A stretch of 64,000 nucleotides of DNA from Streptomyces zhihengii (GTDB taxonomy: Bacteria; Actinomycetota; Actinomycetes; Streptomycetales; Streptomycetaceae), in assembly GCF_016919245.1 (NCBI RefSeq), contig NZ_JAFEJA010000001.1, positions 4,727,501-4,791,500 on the forward strand, written 5' to 3'. The notes under the pieces were generated by a model that saw nothing but the letters and a program-made list of their open reading frames with translations, had not been told where the DNA came from and searched no databases. Positions 7,904 to 17,868 of the stretch are shown here, piece after piece. The position numbers and the translations under genes were made by a program. The stretch's first letter is position 1. Each line of letters starts with the position of its first letter.

Positions 7904-9412
7904 TCAGCCGCCCAGGAAGACCGGGTTGGTCAGGGCGGCCGGGGCCCCGGGCAGCCCCGGCACCGACGGGGCGTGCCGGACCTCCGCGCGGACGTAGGCC
8001 GCGTTCCGCGGCGTCGTGCGCCACCGCACGGTCCCCGTCCCCGAGGCGGGGACCGTCTCCGTGTGCAGCACGCCCTGGTCGGTCACCACCCGCACCGTGC
8101 AGCCGGGGACGCCCGCCACCTCCACCCGGACCGTCACCGGCGCGTCGTCGGCCACCCGCAGCCGGCCGCCGATCCCGGCCTGCCGCCCCCGCCCGTCCGC
8201 GGCCGTGAGCGCCACGGTGACGTCCTTGCTCTCCGCGATGTAGCACCGGCCCGCCCGGATGCCGTCCAGGACCGCTCGGCGGCTCAGGTCGTCGGCGAGC
8301 ACCACGGTCTGCGGGGCGCCGACCGGGTCGGGATCGCGATGGGCGTCGCTGCCGCCGATCGCCGGGGTCCAGCGGCCGCCGCCGCGCGCGGCGACGGCGA
8401 GCGAGCCGTCCCAGTCGGCCAGCGAGACCTCGTCGTCGGGCGTGTAGGGGCCGTTCCACACCTCGACCGCGTCGGCCTCGCCGAAGCCGAACTTCCAGTT
8501 GCAGCCGATGCAGGTGGCGTGCGGATGGGCGGGCACCACGAGCCCGCCGGCCTGCCGGATCCGCCGCGCGAAACGGCCGAAGCGGTTGTCCCGGGCCCGG
8601 TAGCGCCAGTCGACGAACGTCCCCGGGTCGGTGCCGACCGCGAGGACGTGCCCGTTGCGGGTCGTGACCTCCTCGCCGAGCAGCACGAGCAGGTCGTCCC
8701 CGGCCGCGTCGGCCCAGTGGGCGTGCGCCGCGTGGGTGTTGTGCTCCGCGGAGTTGACGAAGTCCAGCCCCGCGGCCCTGGCCAGCGCGGCGATCTCGGC
8801 GGGGGTGCGCCGTCCGTCGGAGTACCAGGAGTGCAGATGGCAGTCGCCCCGGTACCAGTCCCGCCCGCGCCCCCTGGCCCGCTCCGGCGGGTACACCGGG
8901 GTGCGCGGCGGGGCCCCGGCGCCGTAGGTGAGGGTGATCCGGACCTCGTACGCCAGACCGCCGGGCGCCACCGTGTAGGGCGCCAGCGCGATGTACCAGA
9001 CGCCCGGCTCCAGCGCCCCGGGCAGATACCCCGGGGTCGCGTCGTCGGAGCGCAGGAAGAACTCGCTGCGCGCACCGCCCGACCAGCCGCGGAAACCCTC
9101 CCCGCCGAGGGCGGTGCCCCGCTGGTCGAAGATGCCGATGTCCAGCGCGTTGCCCGTGGTCCCCGGCGGCTGCGCGGGCCGCTCGTAGGCGTAGGCGACA
9201 TGGATCTCCTTCACCCCGCGGGGGATCTCCACCGGGAGGTACACGAAGTCGGCCGCGCCGGGATCCAGGGTCCCGCGCACGGTCTCGGTGCTCCGGGCGT
9301 CTTCGCGCGGTGCCGCGTTCGCGAAGCGCACGGTGCCCAGGGTGAGGGCGGCCACCGCCCCCGTCACGATGAGCGCGCGTCTGCCGGGTGCGTGTTCTGC
9401 GTCGGTGCACAT
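7904..9412 (-). CDS. PHP-domain metallohydrolase (CehA/McbA-like) with export signal
   Basis: The 502-residue product begins with a twin-arginine-like or Sec signal (PGRRALIVTGAVAAL, ending near ANA about residue 33). A beta-rich N-terminal domain follows. Then comes a PHP domain with HLHSWYSDG (metal-binding HxH), SAEHN, EEVTTRNGH, AHPH and GGSDAH, the full set expected for a trinuclear-metal phosphoesterase or hydrolase. Homologues are annotated as CehA/McbA family metallohydrolases; the natural substrate here is unknown. The start at 9412 is chosen because the signal peptide begins there; upstream in-frame codons would extend it without a motif. It converges with the permease and diverges from the oxidoreductase at 9658. 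Confidence 0.82.
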   Translation of the reverse strand: MCTDAEHAPGRRALIVTGAVAALTLGTVRFANAAPREDARSTETVRGTLDPGAADFVYLPVEIPRGVKEIHVAYAYERPAQPPGTTGNALDIGIFDQRGTALGGEGFRGWSGGARSEFFLRSDDATPGYLPGALEPGVWYIALAPYTVAPGGLAYEVRITLTYGAGAPPRTPVYPPERARGRGRDWYRGDCHLHSWYSDGRRTPAEIAALARAAGLDFVNSAEHNTHAAHAHWADAAGDDLLVLLGEEVTTRNGHVLAVGTDPGTFVDWRYRARDNRFGRFARRIRQAGGLVVPAHPHATCIGCNWKFGFGEADAVEVWNGPYTPDDEVSLADWDGSLAVAARGGGRWTPAIGGSDAHRDPDPVGAPQTVVLADDLSRRAVLDGIRAGRCYIAESKDVTVALTAADGRGRQAGIGGRLRVADDAPVTVRVEVAGVPGCTVRVVTDQGVLHTETVPASGTGTVRWRTTPRNAAYVRAEVRHAPSVPGLPGAPAALTNPVFLGG

Positions 9413-9657
9413 GCCGTCGGGCTCCCGAGGTGTCGAGACGGACAGGAGGATGCGCTCGCGCTCCCCGCGCCGGCCGGTGACGGACACGAGGGGCGCTCCC
9501 GCGCGCCCCGAGTCCGCCGGTGACGGGCACGAGAGCGCCGGTCGCACCCTCGTACCGGGCGGTGAACGGCGTGACAAGGGCGGGAAGTCGCCGGATGACA
9601 CGCTCGTGACCGGCGACGCGCTGCGCCCCGTGCGAGGGCTGCCCTACCGTTGTCCCC

Positions 9658-10485
9658 ATGCGGATCGCGACCACGATCTTCCTCACCGACGAGACCGTCA
9701 CCCCCGTCCGCCTCGCCCGCGCGCTCGAACAGCGCGGCTTCGCCGGGCTCTGGCTCCCCGAGCACACCCACATCCCGGCCGACCGCCGGACCCCCTACGC
9801 GGCCGGCGGCGACCTGCCCGCCGAGTACACCCGCACCCTGGACCCCTTCGTCGCCCTCGCCCAGGCCGCCGCCGTCACCGAGACCCTCGCGCTCGGCACC
9901 GGCATCACGCTCGTCGCCCAGCACGACCCGATCGTGCTGGCCAAGCAGATCGCCACCCTCGACCACGTCTCCGGCGGCCGGTTCACCCTCGGCGTCGGCT
10001 TCGGCTGGAACGTGGAGGAGGCCGCCGACCACGGCGTCGAGTGGTCCACCCGCCGGGAGCTGGTGCTCGACCGGATGCGCCTGATGCGCGCGCTCTGGGC
10101 CCCGGAACCCACCCCGTACGAGGGCGAACACGCCCGTGTCAGCGCCTCCTTCGCCCACCCGAAGCCGGGCGGCGGCAGCCCCCGCGTCCTGGTCGGCGGC
10201 GGTGCGGGCCCCGGGCTCTTCGCCCACGTCACCGAGTACGCCGACGGCTGGCTGCCGATCGGCGGAGGCGGCCTCGGCACCTCGCTGCCCGTGCTCCGGC
10301 GGGCCTGGGCCGACGCGGGACGCGACCCGGCGACCCTCCAGGTCGTCCCCTACGCCGTGCGCCCCTCGCCGGGCAAGCTCGCCCACTTCGCGGAGCAGGG
10401 CGTCACGGAGGTGGTGCTCCAACTCCCGCCGGGCACCGAAGCGGAGATCCTGCGCGTCCTGGACGACTACGCCCAGTACCTGTGA
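9658..10485 (+). CDS. LLM-class (probably F420-dependent) oxidoreductase
   Basis: This 275-residue protein is a luciferase-like monooxygenase-fold enzyme. It shows GFAGLWLPEHTH, LGTGITL, PIVLAKQIATLDHVSGGRFTLGVGFGWN and a late PRVLVGGG segment, all typical of the TIGR03619-type subfamily that uses coenzyme F420. The neighbouring fbiC gene, which makes the F420 chromophore, supports this cofactor but does not prove it. The substrate is unknown. It is followed by a 30-bp tandem repeat whose edge copies the last codons of this gene. Confidence 0.83.
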   Translation: MRIATTIFLTDETVTPVRLARALEQRGFAGLWLPEHTHIPADRRTPYAAGGDLPAEYTRTLDPFVALAQAAAVTETLALGTGITLVAQHDPIVLAKQIATLDHVSGGRFTLGVGFGWNVEEAADHGVEWSTRRELVLDRMRLMRALWAPEPTPYEGEHARVSASFAHPKPGGGSPRVLVGGGAGPGLFAHVTEYADGWLPIGGGGLGTSLPVLRRAWADAGRDPATLQVVPYAVRPSPGKLAHFAEQGVTEVVLQLPPGTEAEILRVLDDYAQYL

Positions 10486-10530
10486 CCGGGGCCGAGTGCC
10501 CCTGACCCGGGCCCAGTACCTGTGGCCCGG

Positions 10531-10620
10531 GCCGCACCCCTGACCGAGGGCGTGCCCCGGTCCGCACCTGTGGCCGAGGGCGCGCCCCGGTCCGCACCTG
10601 TGGCCGAGGGCGCGCCCCGG
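10531..10620. repeat. 30-bp tandem repeat, three copies
   Basis: The copies at 10561-10590 and 10591-10620 are identical; 10531-10560 is a degenerate third copy. Just upstream, GCCCAGTACCTGTG occurs both as the end of the oxidoreductase gene (from 10469) and again from 10510, suggesting that the array grew by slippage from the gene's 3' end. Confidence 0.85.
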
Positions 10621-10712
10621 AGCGCGCCCCGGTCGTCCGGGAGCGCCCACAACGGGCCAACGTCACACCGGCTCCCGCGAACGCCGCGGCACCGCGCTCG
10701 TATGCTCGACGC

Positions 10713-13316
10713 ATGACCGATCACCAGCGCGGACACACCCCGGCGGCGACGGACCGGCCCACCGCGAACGCCATGCGAAGGGCGCTGCGGCGGGCGCGGG
10801 ACGGCGTCGCCCTCGATGTCGCCGAGGCCGCCGTGCTGCTCCAGGCGCGCGGCGCCGACCTGGAGGACCTCACGGCCTCCGCCGGGCGGGTCCGGGACGC
10901 GGGCCTGGAGGCCGCCGGGCGCGCCGGGGTCATCACGTACTCCAAGAGCGTCTTCATCCCGCTGACCCGGCTCTGCCGCGACAAGTGCCACTACTGCACC
11001 TTCGTCACGGTGCCGGGCAAGCTGCGCCGCGCGGGGCACGGGATGTACATGTCCCCGGACGAGGTGCTGGACATCGCCCGGCGCGGCGCCGAACTCGGCT
11101 GCAAGGAAGCGCTCATCACCCTCGGCGACAAGCCCGAGGACCGCTGGCCCGAGGCCCGCGAATGGCTCGACGCCCACGGCTACGACGACACCCTCGCCTA
11201 TGTGCGCGCCATGTCGGTCCGCATCCTGGAGGAGACGGGGCTGCTGCCCCACCTCAACCCGGGCGTCATGTCGTGGACCGACTTCCAGCGCCTGAAGCCC
11301 GTCGCCCCGTCCATGGGCATGATGCTGGAGACCACCGCCACCCGGCTGTGGTCCGAGCCCGGCGGCCCCCACCACGGCTCACCCGACAAGGAGCCCGCCG
11401 TACGGCTGCGCGTCCTGGAGGACGCCGGACGCTCCAACGTCCCCTTCACCAGCGGCCTGCTCATCGGCATCGGCGAGACGTACGAGGAGCGCGCCGAATC
11501 GCTGTTCGCGCTGCGCCGCGTCTCCCGCGCCTACCACGGCATCCAGGAACTGATCCTGCAGAACTTCCGCGCCAAGCCGGACACGGCCATGCGCGGCATG
11601 CCCGACGCCGAACTCGACGAACTCGTCGCCACCGTCGCCGTCGCCCGCCACATCATGGGCCCCGCCGCCTGCCTCCAGGCGCCCCCCAACCTCGTCGACG
11701 GCGAGTACGCCCGGCTGCTGCGGGCCGGCATCGACGACTGGGGCGGCGTCTCCCCGCTCACCCCCGACCACGTCAACCCCGAACGGCCCTGGCCGCAGAT
11801 CGACGAACTGGCCGCCCGCTCCGCGGCGGAGGGCTTCACCCTCCGGGAACGCCTGTGCGTGTACCCCGAGTTCGTGCGGCGCGGCGAACCGTGGCTCGAC
11901 CCGCGGCTGCTCCCGCACGTCACCGCGCTGGCCGACCCCGCGACCGGGCTGGCCCGCGCGGACGCGCTGCCCGTCGGGCTGCCCTGGCAGGAGCCCGACG
12001 GCGGCTTCGCCGAGGCCGGCCGGACCGACCTGCACCGCACCATCGACACCGACGGACGCACCCACGACCGGCGCGACGACTTCGACCACGTCTACGGCGA
12101 CTGGGACGCCTTGCGGGAGGCCGCCGCGCCCGGCATGGTCCCCCAGCGCATCGACACCGACGTCCGCCAGGCCCTCGCCACCGCCGCCGACGACCCGACC
12201 CGGCTCACCGACGCCGAGGCGCTCGCCCTGCTGCACGCCGACGGCCCGGCGCTCGACGCGCTCGCCCGCGTCGCCGACGACCTGCGCCGCTCCGTGGTGG
12301 GCGACGACGTCACCTACATCGTCACGCGCAACATCAACTTCACCAACGTCTGCTACACCGGCTGCCGTTTCTGCGCCTTCGCCCAGCGGCGCACCGACGC
12401 CGACGCCTACAGCCTCTCCCTGGACCAGGTCGCCGACCGCGCCGCCCAGGCGTGGGACCTCGGCGCCGTCGAGGTGTGCATGCAGGGCGGCATCCACCCC
12501 GACCTGCCCGGCACCGCCTACTTCGACATCGCCCGGGCCGTGAAGGAACGCGTCCCCGGCATCCATGTGCACGCCTTCTCCCCGATGGAGATCGTCAACG
12601 GCGCCTCCCGCACCGGGATGTCCGTCCGCGACTGGCTGACCGCCGCGAAGGAGGCCGGGCTCGACTCGATCCCCGGCACCGCCGCCGAGATCCTCGACGA
12701 CGAGGTCCGCTGGATCCTCACCAAGGGCAAGCTGCCCGCGGCCACCTGGATCGACGTCGTGCGCACCGCCCACGAGCTGGGCATCCGCTCCAGCTCCACC
12801 ATGATGTACGGGCACGTCGACCAGCCCCGGCACTGGCTCGGCCACCTGCGCACCCTGGCCCGGCTCCAGCAGGAGACCGGCGGCTTCACGGAGTTCGTCA
12901 CCCTGCCGTTCATCCACACCAACGCGCCCGTCTACCTCGCCGGCATCGCCCGGCCCGGCCCCACGGCACGCGACAACCGGGCCGTCACCGCGATGGCGCG
13001 CCTGCTGCTGCACCCGCACATCACCAACATCCAGACGAGCTGGGTCAAGCTCGGCGCGGACGGCGCGGCGCAGATGCTGCGCTCCGGCGCCAACGACGTC
13101 GGCGGCACCCTCATGGAGGAGACCATCTCCCGCATGGCCGGGTCCGGTTACGGCTCCTACCGCTCCGTCCGCGACCTGCGCGCCATCGCCGAGGCCGCCG
13201 GACGCCCCGCCCGCCCGCGCACCACCCTCTACGGCGAGGTGCCCGAGGAGCGGCAGCGCGCCGCGACCGCGTCCGACGGACACCTCCCGGAGCTGCTGCC
13301 GGTGCTGCCAGACTGA
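10713..13316 (+). CDS. fbiC: FO synthase, bifunctional CofG/CofH (FbiC)
   Basis: The 867-residue protein has two radical-SAM halves. The first has CRDKCHYC (Cys 88, 92, 95) and the second CYTGCRFC (about 547, 551, 554), each a CX3CX2C iron-sulfur motif. This is the fused actinobacterial enzyme that joins tyrosine to the ribityl-uracil intermediate to make FO (7,8-didemethyl-8-hydroxy-5-deazariboflavin), the chromophore of coenzyme F420. Length and motif spacing match FbiC of streptomycetes and mycobacteria. The linked F420-type oxidoreductase upstream fits. The start at 10713 follows a G-poor leader; no better start is visible. Confidence 0.95.
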   Translation: MTDHQRGHTPAATDRPTANAMRRALRRARDGVALDVAEAAVLLQARGADLEDLTASAGRVRDAGLEAAGRAGVITYSKSVFIPLTRLCRDKCHYCTFVTVPGKLRRAGHGMYMSPDEVLDIARRGAELGCKEALITLGDKPEDRWPEAREWLDAHGYDDTLAYVRAMSVRILEETGLLPHLNPGVMSWTDFQRLKPVAPSMGMMLETTATRLWSEPGGPHHGSPDKEPAVRLRVLEDAGRSNVPFTSGLLIGIGETYEERAESLFALRRVSRAYHGIQELILQNFRAKPDTAMRGMPDAELDELVATVAVARHIMGPAACLQAPPNLVDGEYARLLRAGIDDWGGVSPLTPDHVNPERPWPQIDELAARSAAEGFTLRERLCVYPEFVRRGEPWLDPRLLPHVTALADPATGLARADALPVGLPWQEPDGGFAEAGRTDLHRTIDTDGRTHDRRDDFDHVYGDWDALREAAAPGMVPQRIDTDVRQALATAADDPTRLTDAEALALLHADGPALDALARVADDLRRSVVGDDVTYIVTRNINFTNVCYTGCRFCAFAQRRTDADAYSLSLDQVADRAAQAWDLGAVEVCMQGGIHPDLPGTAYFDIARAVKERVPGIHVHAFSPMEIVNGASRTGMSVRDWLTAAKEAGLDSIPGTAAEILDDEVRWILTKGKLPAATWIDVVRTAHELGIRSSSTMMYGHVDQPRHWLGHLRTLARLQQETGGFTEFVTLPFIHTNAPVYLAGIARPGPTARDNRAVTAMARLLLHPHITNIQTSWVKLGADGAAQMLRSGANDVGGTLMEETISRMAGSGYGSYRSVRDLRAIAEAAGRPARPRTTLYGEVPEERQRAATASDGHLPELLPVLPD

Positions 13317-13321
13317 CCGTC

Positions 13322-13492
13322 ATGAAGCCGACGGGGGAGCGGACGGGGCCTGTTGTCGCGGCGACGGCGGGGGAGCGGGCGGGGCCGGCTGTCACGGACA
13401 CGGCGGGCGAACGGTCCGGGCCCGCCGTCGCGGTGACGGCGGGCGAACGGTCCGGGACGGCCGCCGCGGTGACGGCGGGGGAGCGGGCGTGA
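13322..13492 (+). CDS. Possible 56-residue repeat peptide between fbiC and the TPR gene
   Basis: An ATG five bases after the fbiC stop opens a frame of four 12-residue repeats of the form GER(T/A/S)GPAV-VTA, encoded by a 36-bp tandem repeat (13334-13477). Its stop overlaps the GTG of the next gene (GTGA at 13489-13492), so translation could be coupled. No good ribosome site precedes the ATG, and the frame may simply be a tandem repeat that stays open. No known family is recognised. Confidence 0.35.
   Translation: MKPTGERTGPVVAATAGERAGPAVTDTAGERSGPAVAVTAGERSGTAAAVTAGERA
13334..13489. repeat. 36-bp tandem repeat, about 4.3 copies
   Basis: The unit begins GGGGAGCGG or GGCGAACGG and repeats with a few substitutions. 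It fills the whole gap between fbiC and the following gene and stays in frame in one reading frame. Confidence 0.8.
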
Positions 13493-16212
13493 GCGGGCAC
13501 CGCAAGTCGCTGCGGCAGGTGCTGGAGGACCGGCGCGGGGCGCGGTTCATCGGCCGTGCCGAGGAGATCGAGCTGTACCGGGGCAACTTCCGCCTCCCCG
13601 TCGAGGACCCGGACCGCAGGTTCGTCTTCCACGTCCACGGCAGCGCGGGCGTCGGCAAGACCTCGCTGGTGCACCGGATGCGGGCGGCGGCCGCCGAGCG
13701 CGGCGCCCTCGCCGCGTACGTCGACGACTCCGTCAACAGCGTGCCCGACGCGATGGCCGCCGTCAGCGCCGACGTCGCCCGGCAGGGGCACCGGCTCAAG
13801 GAGTTCGACCGGCTGATGGCCACCTACCGGCAGCGCCGGCACGAGGCCGCCTCGCTCGTCGAGGACCCGGACCAGTCGCTCACCGCGGGCGCGGGCCCCT
13901 CCGCCGGGCACCTGACGGCGGCCCGCGCCGGACTGATGGCCGTCTCCCTCATCCCCGGCGCCGGGATGCTGGCCGGCGCCATCGACCCCGCCCAGGTCGC
14001 CGAGGGCACCGAACGGCTGCGGGCCCACCTCAGCTCCCGCTTCCGGCAGGACGACGTCCAGCTCGTCATGGACCCGCTGCCGCTGATGTCCCCCGTCTTC
14101 CTCGCCGAACTGGAACAGGCCGCCGCCGCCCTCCACCGCGACGCCCACATCGCCCTCTTCTTCGACACCTACGAGCGCACCGGCACCTTCCTCGACCCCT
14201 GGCTCGCCGCGCTGTTCGCCGTCGGCCGCTACGGGGAGCCGCCCGCCGGGCTGGTCGTCACCACGGCAGGACAGCGGCGCCTGGACCGGGTGCTGTGGGC
14301 CGACAGCATCGACCTCGTCGCCGAACTGCCGCTCACCCCCTTCACCGAGGCCGAGGCCCGCGAACTGCTCGCCGCCCGCGGCATCGTGGACGAGGCCGTC
14401 GTCCGCGACGTGCTCCGCCTGTCGGGCCGGCTGCCCGTCCTGCTCACCACCCTGGCCGCCAACCCGGCCACCGCCGCCGGCGCCGTCGACGACCCCAGCG
14501 CCACCGCCGTCGAACGCTTCCTCGACGGCGAACGGGACCACTCCCGCCGGGACGCCGCCCTCGACGGGGCGCTGCCCCGCAGGCTCAACGAGGACGTCTT
14601 CGCCGCCGTCGTCGAACAGGACGCCACCGAACTGTTCCGCTGGCTGCGCACCATGCCGTTCGCCGACGAGCGCGCCGGGCTGACCGTCTACCACGACGTC
14701 GTCCGCACCCCCATGCTGCGGCTGCGCAGGGCCGGCTCCCCGCAGCGCTGGATCGCCTGCCACGAACGGCTCGCCGCGGCGTTCGCCCGCTGGGCCCAGT
14801 CCGCCGCCGCCGGGATCGACGAGCGCCGGCTGTGGGCGGCGCGGAACTGGCGCGAACTGCGCCTGGAGGAGACGTACCACCGGCTGTGCGCCCAGCCGCG
14901 CGTCGCCCTGCCCGGCGCGCTGCGGGACGGCATCGGCGCCTGCCGGGAGGGCACCGCCGCCGCCCGCGCCTGGGCGCGGATGCTCGCCCAGGCCGGCGAC
15001 GACGCCGACAGCGCCCTGCTGCGGGGCTGGGGCGAGGACGGACTGGAGGCCCTCGCCGACGAGTCCCGGCTCGGCATCGACCTGCTGGGCGTGCTGCTCC
15101 AGCGCGGCGCGCTGGACACCGCGAGCCGGGTCGACGCCCTCGTCGTCCGCGCCCGGGACCTCCACAACGCCGGCGAGTACGAGGCCGCCCTCGCCGACTC
15201 CCGGCGCGCCCTCGATCTCGACCCGGCCGCCGCCCCCGCGCTCCACGGACGCGCCCGCACCCTGCGCCGGCTCGGCGACCTCACCGCCGCCCTCGCCGAC
15301 CTCGACCGCGCCCTGGAGATCGAGCCCGGCGTCCCCTGGACGCTCGCCGAACGGGGCGAGGTGCACCGGCTCGCGGGCCGCTACGAGGACGCCGTCGCCG
15401 ACCTCGACCGTGCCATCGGGGCGGGGCTCGACCACCACTGGCCCTACGCCGGGCGCGGACACGCGCTGCTCCGCCTCGGCCGCACCGGGGAGGCCCTCGC
15501 CGACCTGGACCGCGCCGTCGAGCTCAAACCGGGCTACGTCTGGGCCCTGCTGCGCCGCGCCCGGGCGCGCACCCTGCGCGGCGACGTCACCGGGGCGCTC
15601 GGCGACCTGAACCGGGCGGGGGCGCTCGCACCGGACAACCCGTGGATCGCGGGCGAGCGCGGCGACGCCTACCGGTTCGCCGGCCGCTTCGAGGAGGCCG
15701 TCGAGCAGTACGACCGCGCCCTGGAGCTCGACCCGTCCTACGCCTGGGCGCTCGGCAGCAGGGCCATGGCCCTCGACGGGGCCGGCCGCACCCGGGAGGC
15801 CGTCGCCGACCTGGACCGCGCCATCACCATCGAACCGGACTACGCCTGGGCGATGCTCCGCCGCGCCGAGATACGCGAACGCCTCGGCGACACCGCGGGA
15901 GCCCGGGCCGACCGGGCCCGCGCCGAGGCCACCTCCGGCGGGCGGGAGGCACGTGAACTGGCCGCCCGGGGAGCCGCCCACGCCCTGGCGGGCCGCCACG
16001 AGGAGGCCCTCGCCGACCTCGACGGCGCCCTGGCGCTGGCCCCCGGCCACCGTCCGGCCCTGTGGTCCCGCGTCGGCACCAACCTGGCCCTGGGCCGGAC
16101 TCAGCAGGCCCTCGCCGACCTCGCCGAACTGTCCCGCTCCCGCACGGCACCGCCGGGGGAGGCGTACCGGCAGTACGCGGACGGCATGGACACCTCCTCC
16201 TGGCAGGGCTGA
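13489..16212 (+). CDS. P-loop ATPase with C-terminal TPR repeats
   Basis: The 907-residue product has FIGRAEEIELY and a Walker A motif GSAGVGKTS (residues 51-59), followed by a Walker B-like ALFFDTYE near 225. The C-terminal part from about residue 555 is a long run of TPR units (for example ALADLDRALEIEPG and AVADLDRAITIEPD). This resembles the STAND-type NTPases that work as regulators or scaffolds; no effector domain is visible. The GTG start at 13489 overlaps the stop of the upstream repeat frame. Its role is unknown. Confidence 0.75.
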   Translation: MSGHRKSLRQVLEDRRGARFIGRAEEIELYRGNFRLPVEDPDRRFVFHVHGSAGVGKTSLVHRMRAAAAERGALAAYVDDSVNSVPDAMAAVSADVARQGHRLKEFDRLMATYRQRRHEAASLVEDPDQSLTAGAGPSAGHLTAARAGLMAVSLIPGAGMLAGAIDPAQVAEGTERLRAHLSSRFRQDDVQLVMDPLPLMSPVFLAELEQAAAALHRDAHIALFFDTYERTGTFLDPWLAALFAVGRYGEPPAGLVVTTAGQRRLDRVLWADSIDLVAELPLTPFTEAEARELLAARGIVDEAVVRDVLRLSGRLPVLLTTLAANPATAAGAVDDPSATAVERFLDGERDHSRRDAALDGALPRRLNEDVFAAVVEQDATELFRWLRTMPFADERAGLTVYHDVVRTPMLRLRRAGSPQRWIACHERLAAAFARWAQSAAAGIDERRLWAARNWRELRLEETYHRLCAQPRVALPGALRDGIGACREGTAAARAWARMLAQAGDDADSALLRGWGEDGLEALADESRLGIDLLGVLLQRGALDTASRVDALVVRARDLHNAGEYEAALADSRRALDLDPAAAPALHGRARTLRRLGDLTAALADLDRALEIEPGVPWTLAERGEVHRLAGRYEDAVADLDRAIGAGLDHHWPYAGRGHALLRLGRTGEALADLDRAVELKPGYVWALLRRARARTLRGDVTGALGDLNRAGALAPDNPWIAGERGDAYRFAGRFEEAVEQYDRALELDPSYAWALGSRAMALDGAGRTREAVADLDRAITIEPDYAWAMLRRAEIRERLGDTAGARADRARAEATSGGREARELAARGAAHALAGRHEEALADLDGALALAPGHRPALWSRVGTNLALGRTQQALADLAELSRSRTAPPGEAYRQYADGMDTSSWQG

Positions 16213-16219
16213 CCGGGCC

Positions 16220-16244
16220 GGCGCGCGGGGCCGCCCCGCGCGCC
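16220..16244 (+). terminator. Hairpin terminator after the TPR ATPase gene
   Basis: A perfect 11-bp GC stem (16220-16230 with 16234-16244, loop 3 nt) begins 7 bp after the stop codon. Confidence 0.7.
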
Positions 16245-16489
16245 GAGCCGGGCGCCCGCGCACCGACGGCCGCGCCGACCGCCCGCGTCGCGCACCGCCC
16301 GCCCGCGCCCGCGCGCCGACGGCCCCCGCCCGTGCCCCTGCGCGCAGCCCCGGACAGAACGGGCATTCGCGCTTCCGGGGAGTAGATCGACATACCCCCG
16401 CGTTCCCCCTGGGCGCCCCGGACCCAGCGTCCCCGTTCGATTACAGTGCTGGGCCGGGCAGTGTTCTTTCGACGTCGGGGAGGGCCACG

Positions 16490-17620
16490 GTGGGCGCAGG
16501 AGCCGCGGCCGTGTGGGGCCGGGCCGAGCAGCAGGACTTCCGTGCCCGGGTGCGCGGAGCGCTCCTCGGCGGGGCGATCGGCGACGCGCTCGGCGCGGGG
16601 GCCGGCGGCCGGGGCCTCGACGACCTGCGGGCGGCCTACGGGCCCGAGGGGCTCACCGAGTTCCAGGCCGCGGACGGACGCCGCGGAGCGGTCACCGCCG
16701 CCACCCAGATGACGCTGTTCTCCGTCGACGGGCTGATCCGCGCCCAGGTCCGGCGCGACACCGGCGCCTGGCACCCCCCGACCGACCTCCACCACGCCTA
16801 TCTGCGCTGGGCCGCCACCCAGCGCGACTGGGGCCCCGACGAGCGCCGCAGGGACAACGGCTGGCTCGCGGGCGAGGAGTGGCTCTACAGCAGGCGCGGC
16901 CCGGCCCGCGCCTGCCTCACCGGCCTCGGCGACACCGCCATGGGCACCCTCCAGGCCCCCAAGAACCCGACCGCCCGCGACGCGGGCGCCCTGGTGCGCT
17001 CGGCGCCCTTCGGGCTGCTGGTGGGCTGGGAGCCGGAGCTGGTCTGCCAGCTCGCCGTGGAGTGCGCGGCGCAGACCCACGGCCACCCGACCGCGTACCT
17101 CTCGGCCGGCGCCTACGCGGTGATCGTCCACGGCCTCGCCCGCGGGGAGACCCTGGACGCCTCGGTGCAGCGCGGTCTCGCCCTGCTGGCGGCCCGGCCC
17201 GGCCACCAGCCGGTGACCGACGCGCTCAAGGAGGCCCTCGGCGCCGTCCGCCAGGGCATCCCCGGCCCGGGCAGGGTCGCGGCGCTCGGGGAGAACGGCT
17301 TCGCCGAGGAGGTGCTCGCCGTCGCCGTCTACTGCACCCTCGTCGGCGAGGACATCCGCCAGGGCCTGCGGCTGGCCGTCAACCACGACGGCCCCTCCGA
17401 GGCCACCGGGGCGGTCTGCGGGGCGCTGCTGGGCGCGCTGCACGGCGAGACGGCGCTGCCGCCGGCCTGGCTCTGCGAACTGGAGGGCCGCGGGACCCTG
17501 CTGGAGCTCGCGGACGACTTCGCGATGGAGATGACCCAGGGGCCCGCCCTCCACGGCCCGACCCTCTCGGCCCCCGGCTGGCTGGCCCGCTACCCCCGCG
17601 GCGCCGCCGAACTCACCTGA
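16490..17620 (+). CDS. ADP-ribosylglycohydrolase-fold protein with degenerate metal site
   Basis: The 376-residue protein shows the DraG/ARH family opening GALLGGAIGDALGA and the family pattern TQMTLFSVDGL. In active members the segment before TQM is TDDT and a late segment reads G-D-S/T-D-S/T-T-G; here they are TAATQM and HDGPSEATGAVCG. The acidic residues that bind the two magnesium ions therefore look lost or moved. It may bind ADP-ribose-like ligands or have another activity. The GTG start at 16490 has a strong GGGGAGGG about 7 bases upstream. Confidence 0.8.
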   Translation: MGAGAAAVWGRAEQQDFRARVRGALLGGAIGDALGAGAGGRGLDDLRAAYGPEGLTEFQAADGRRGAVTAATQMTLFSVDGLIRAQVRRDTGAWHPPTDLHHAYLRWAATQRDWGPDERRRDNGWLAGEEWLYSRRGPARACLTGLGDTAMGTLQAPKNPTARDAGALVRSAPFGLLVGWEPELVCQLAVECAAQTHGHPTAYLSAGAYAVIVHGLARGETLDASVQRGLALLAARPGHQPVTDALKEALGAVRQGIPGPGRVAALGENGFAEEVLAVAVYCTLVGEDIRQGLRLAVNHDGPSEATGAVCGALLGALHGETALPPAWLCELEGRGTLLELADDFAMEMTQGPALHGPTLSAPGWLARYPRGAAELT

Positions 17621-17622
17621 CA

Positions 17623-17718
17623 CCGCGCCCTCCACGCCCCGTGGGCCGCGTGCGGGGCCGCGCCCTCCACGCCCCGTGGGCCGCGTGCGGTGCCGCTCCC
17701 TCCACGCCCCGGCGCCGG
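17623..17718. repeat. 35-bp tandem repeat, about 2.5 copies
   Basis: Copies at 17623-17657 and 17658-17692 differ at one or two bases; a partial, more diverged copy starts at 17693. The unit begins CCGCGCCCTCCACGCCCCG. It lies directly behind the stop of the preceding gene. Confidence 0.8.
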
Positions 17719-17802
17719 CTCCTCCGCGCCCCCGGTGCCGGCCCCGCACGTCCACACCACGGCCCCCGCCGTCACACCCCGCCCCCGGACCGCCCGTGCA
17801 CG

Positions 17803-17843
17803 ACCGAGCGGCCGCCCCCGGCTCACGGGGACGGCCGCTCGGT
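17803..17843. terminator. Bidirectional hairpin terminator
   Basis: A 12-bp perfect stem (17803-17814 with 17832-17843) lies between the convergent ADP-ribosylglycohydrolase-like and symporter genes, 25 bp from the symporter stop. Confidence 0.65.
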
Positions 17844-17868
17844 GCGGCAGGGCGGGGACGGCGGGGCG

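Noticed and set aside
10531..10620. A CRISPR array
   Set aside because: The 30-bp units are joined directly without unique spacers; this is a simple tandem repeat, and no cas gene is near.
13489..16212. A second NLR-type defence protein
   Set aside because: It has a P-loop and TPR repeats, but no clear NB-ARC motifs beyond Walker A/B, no effector domain and no RHIM-like tail or partner gene.
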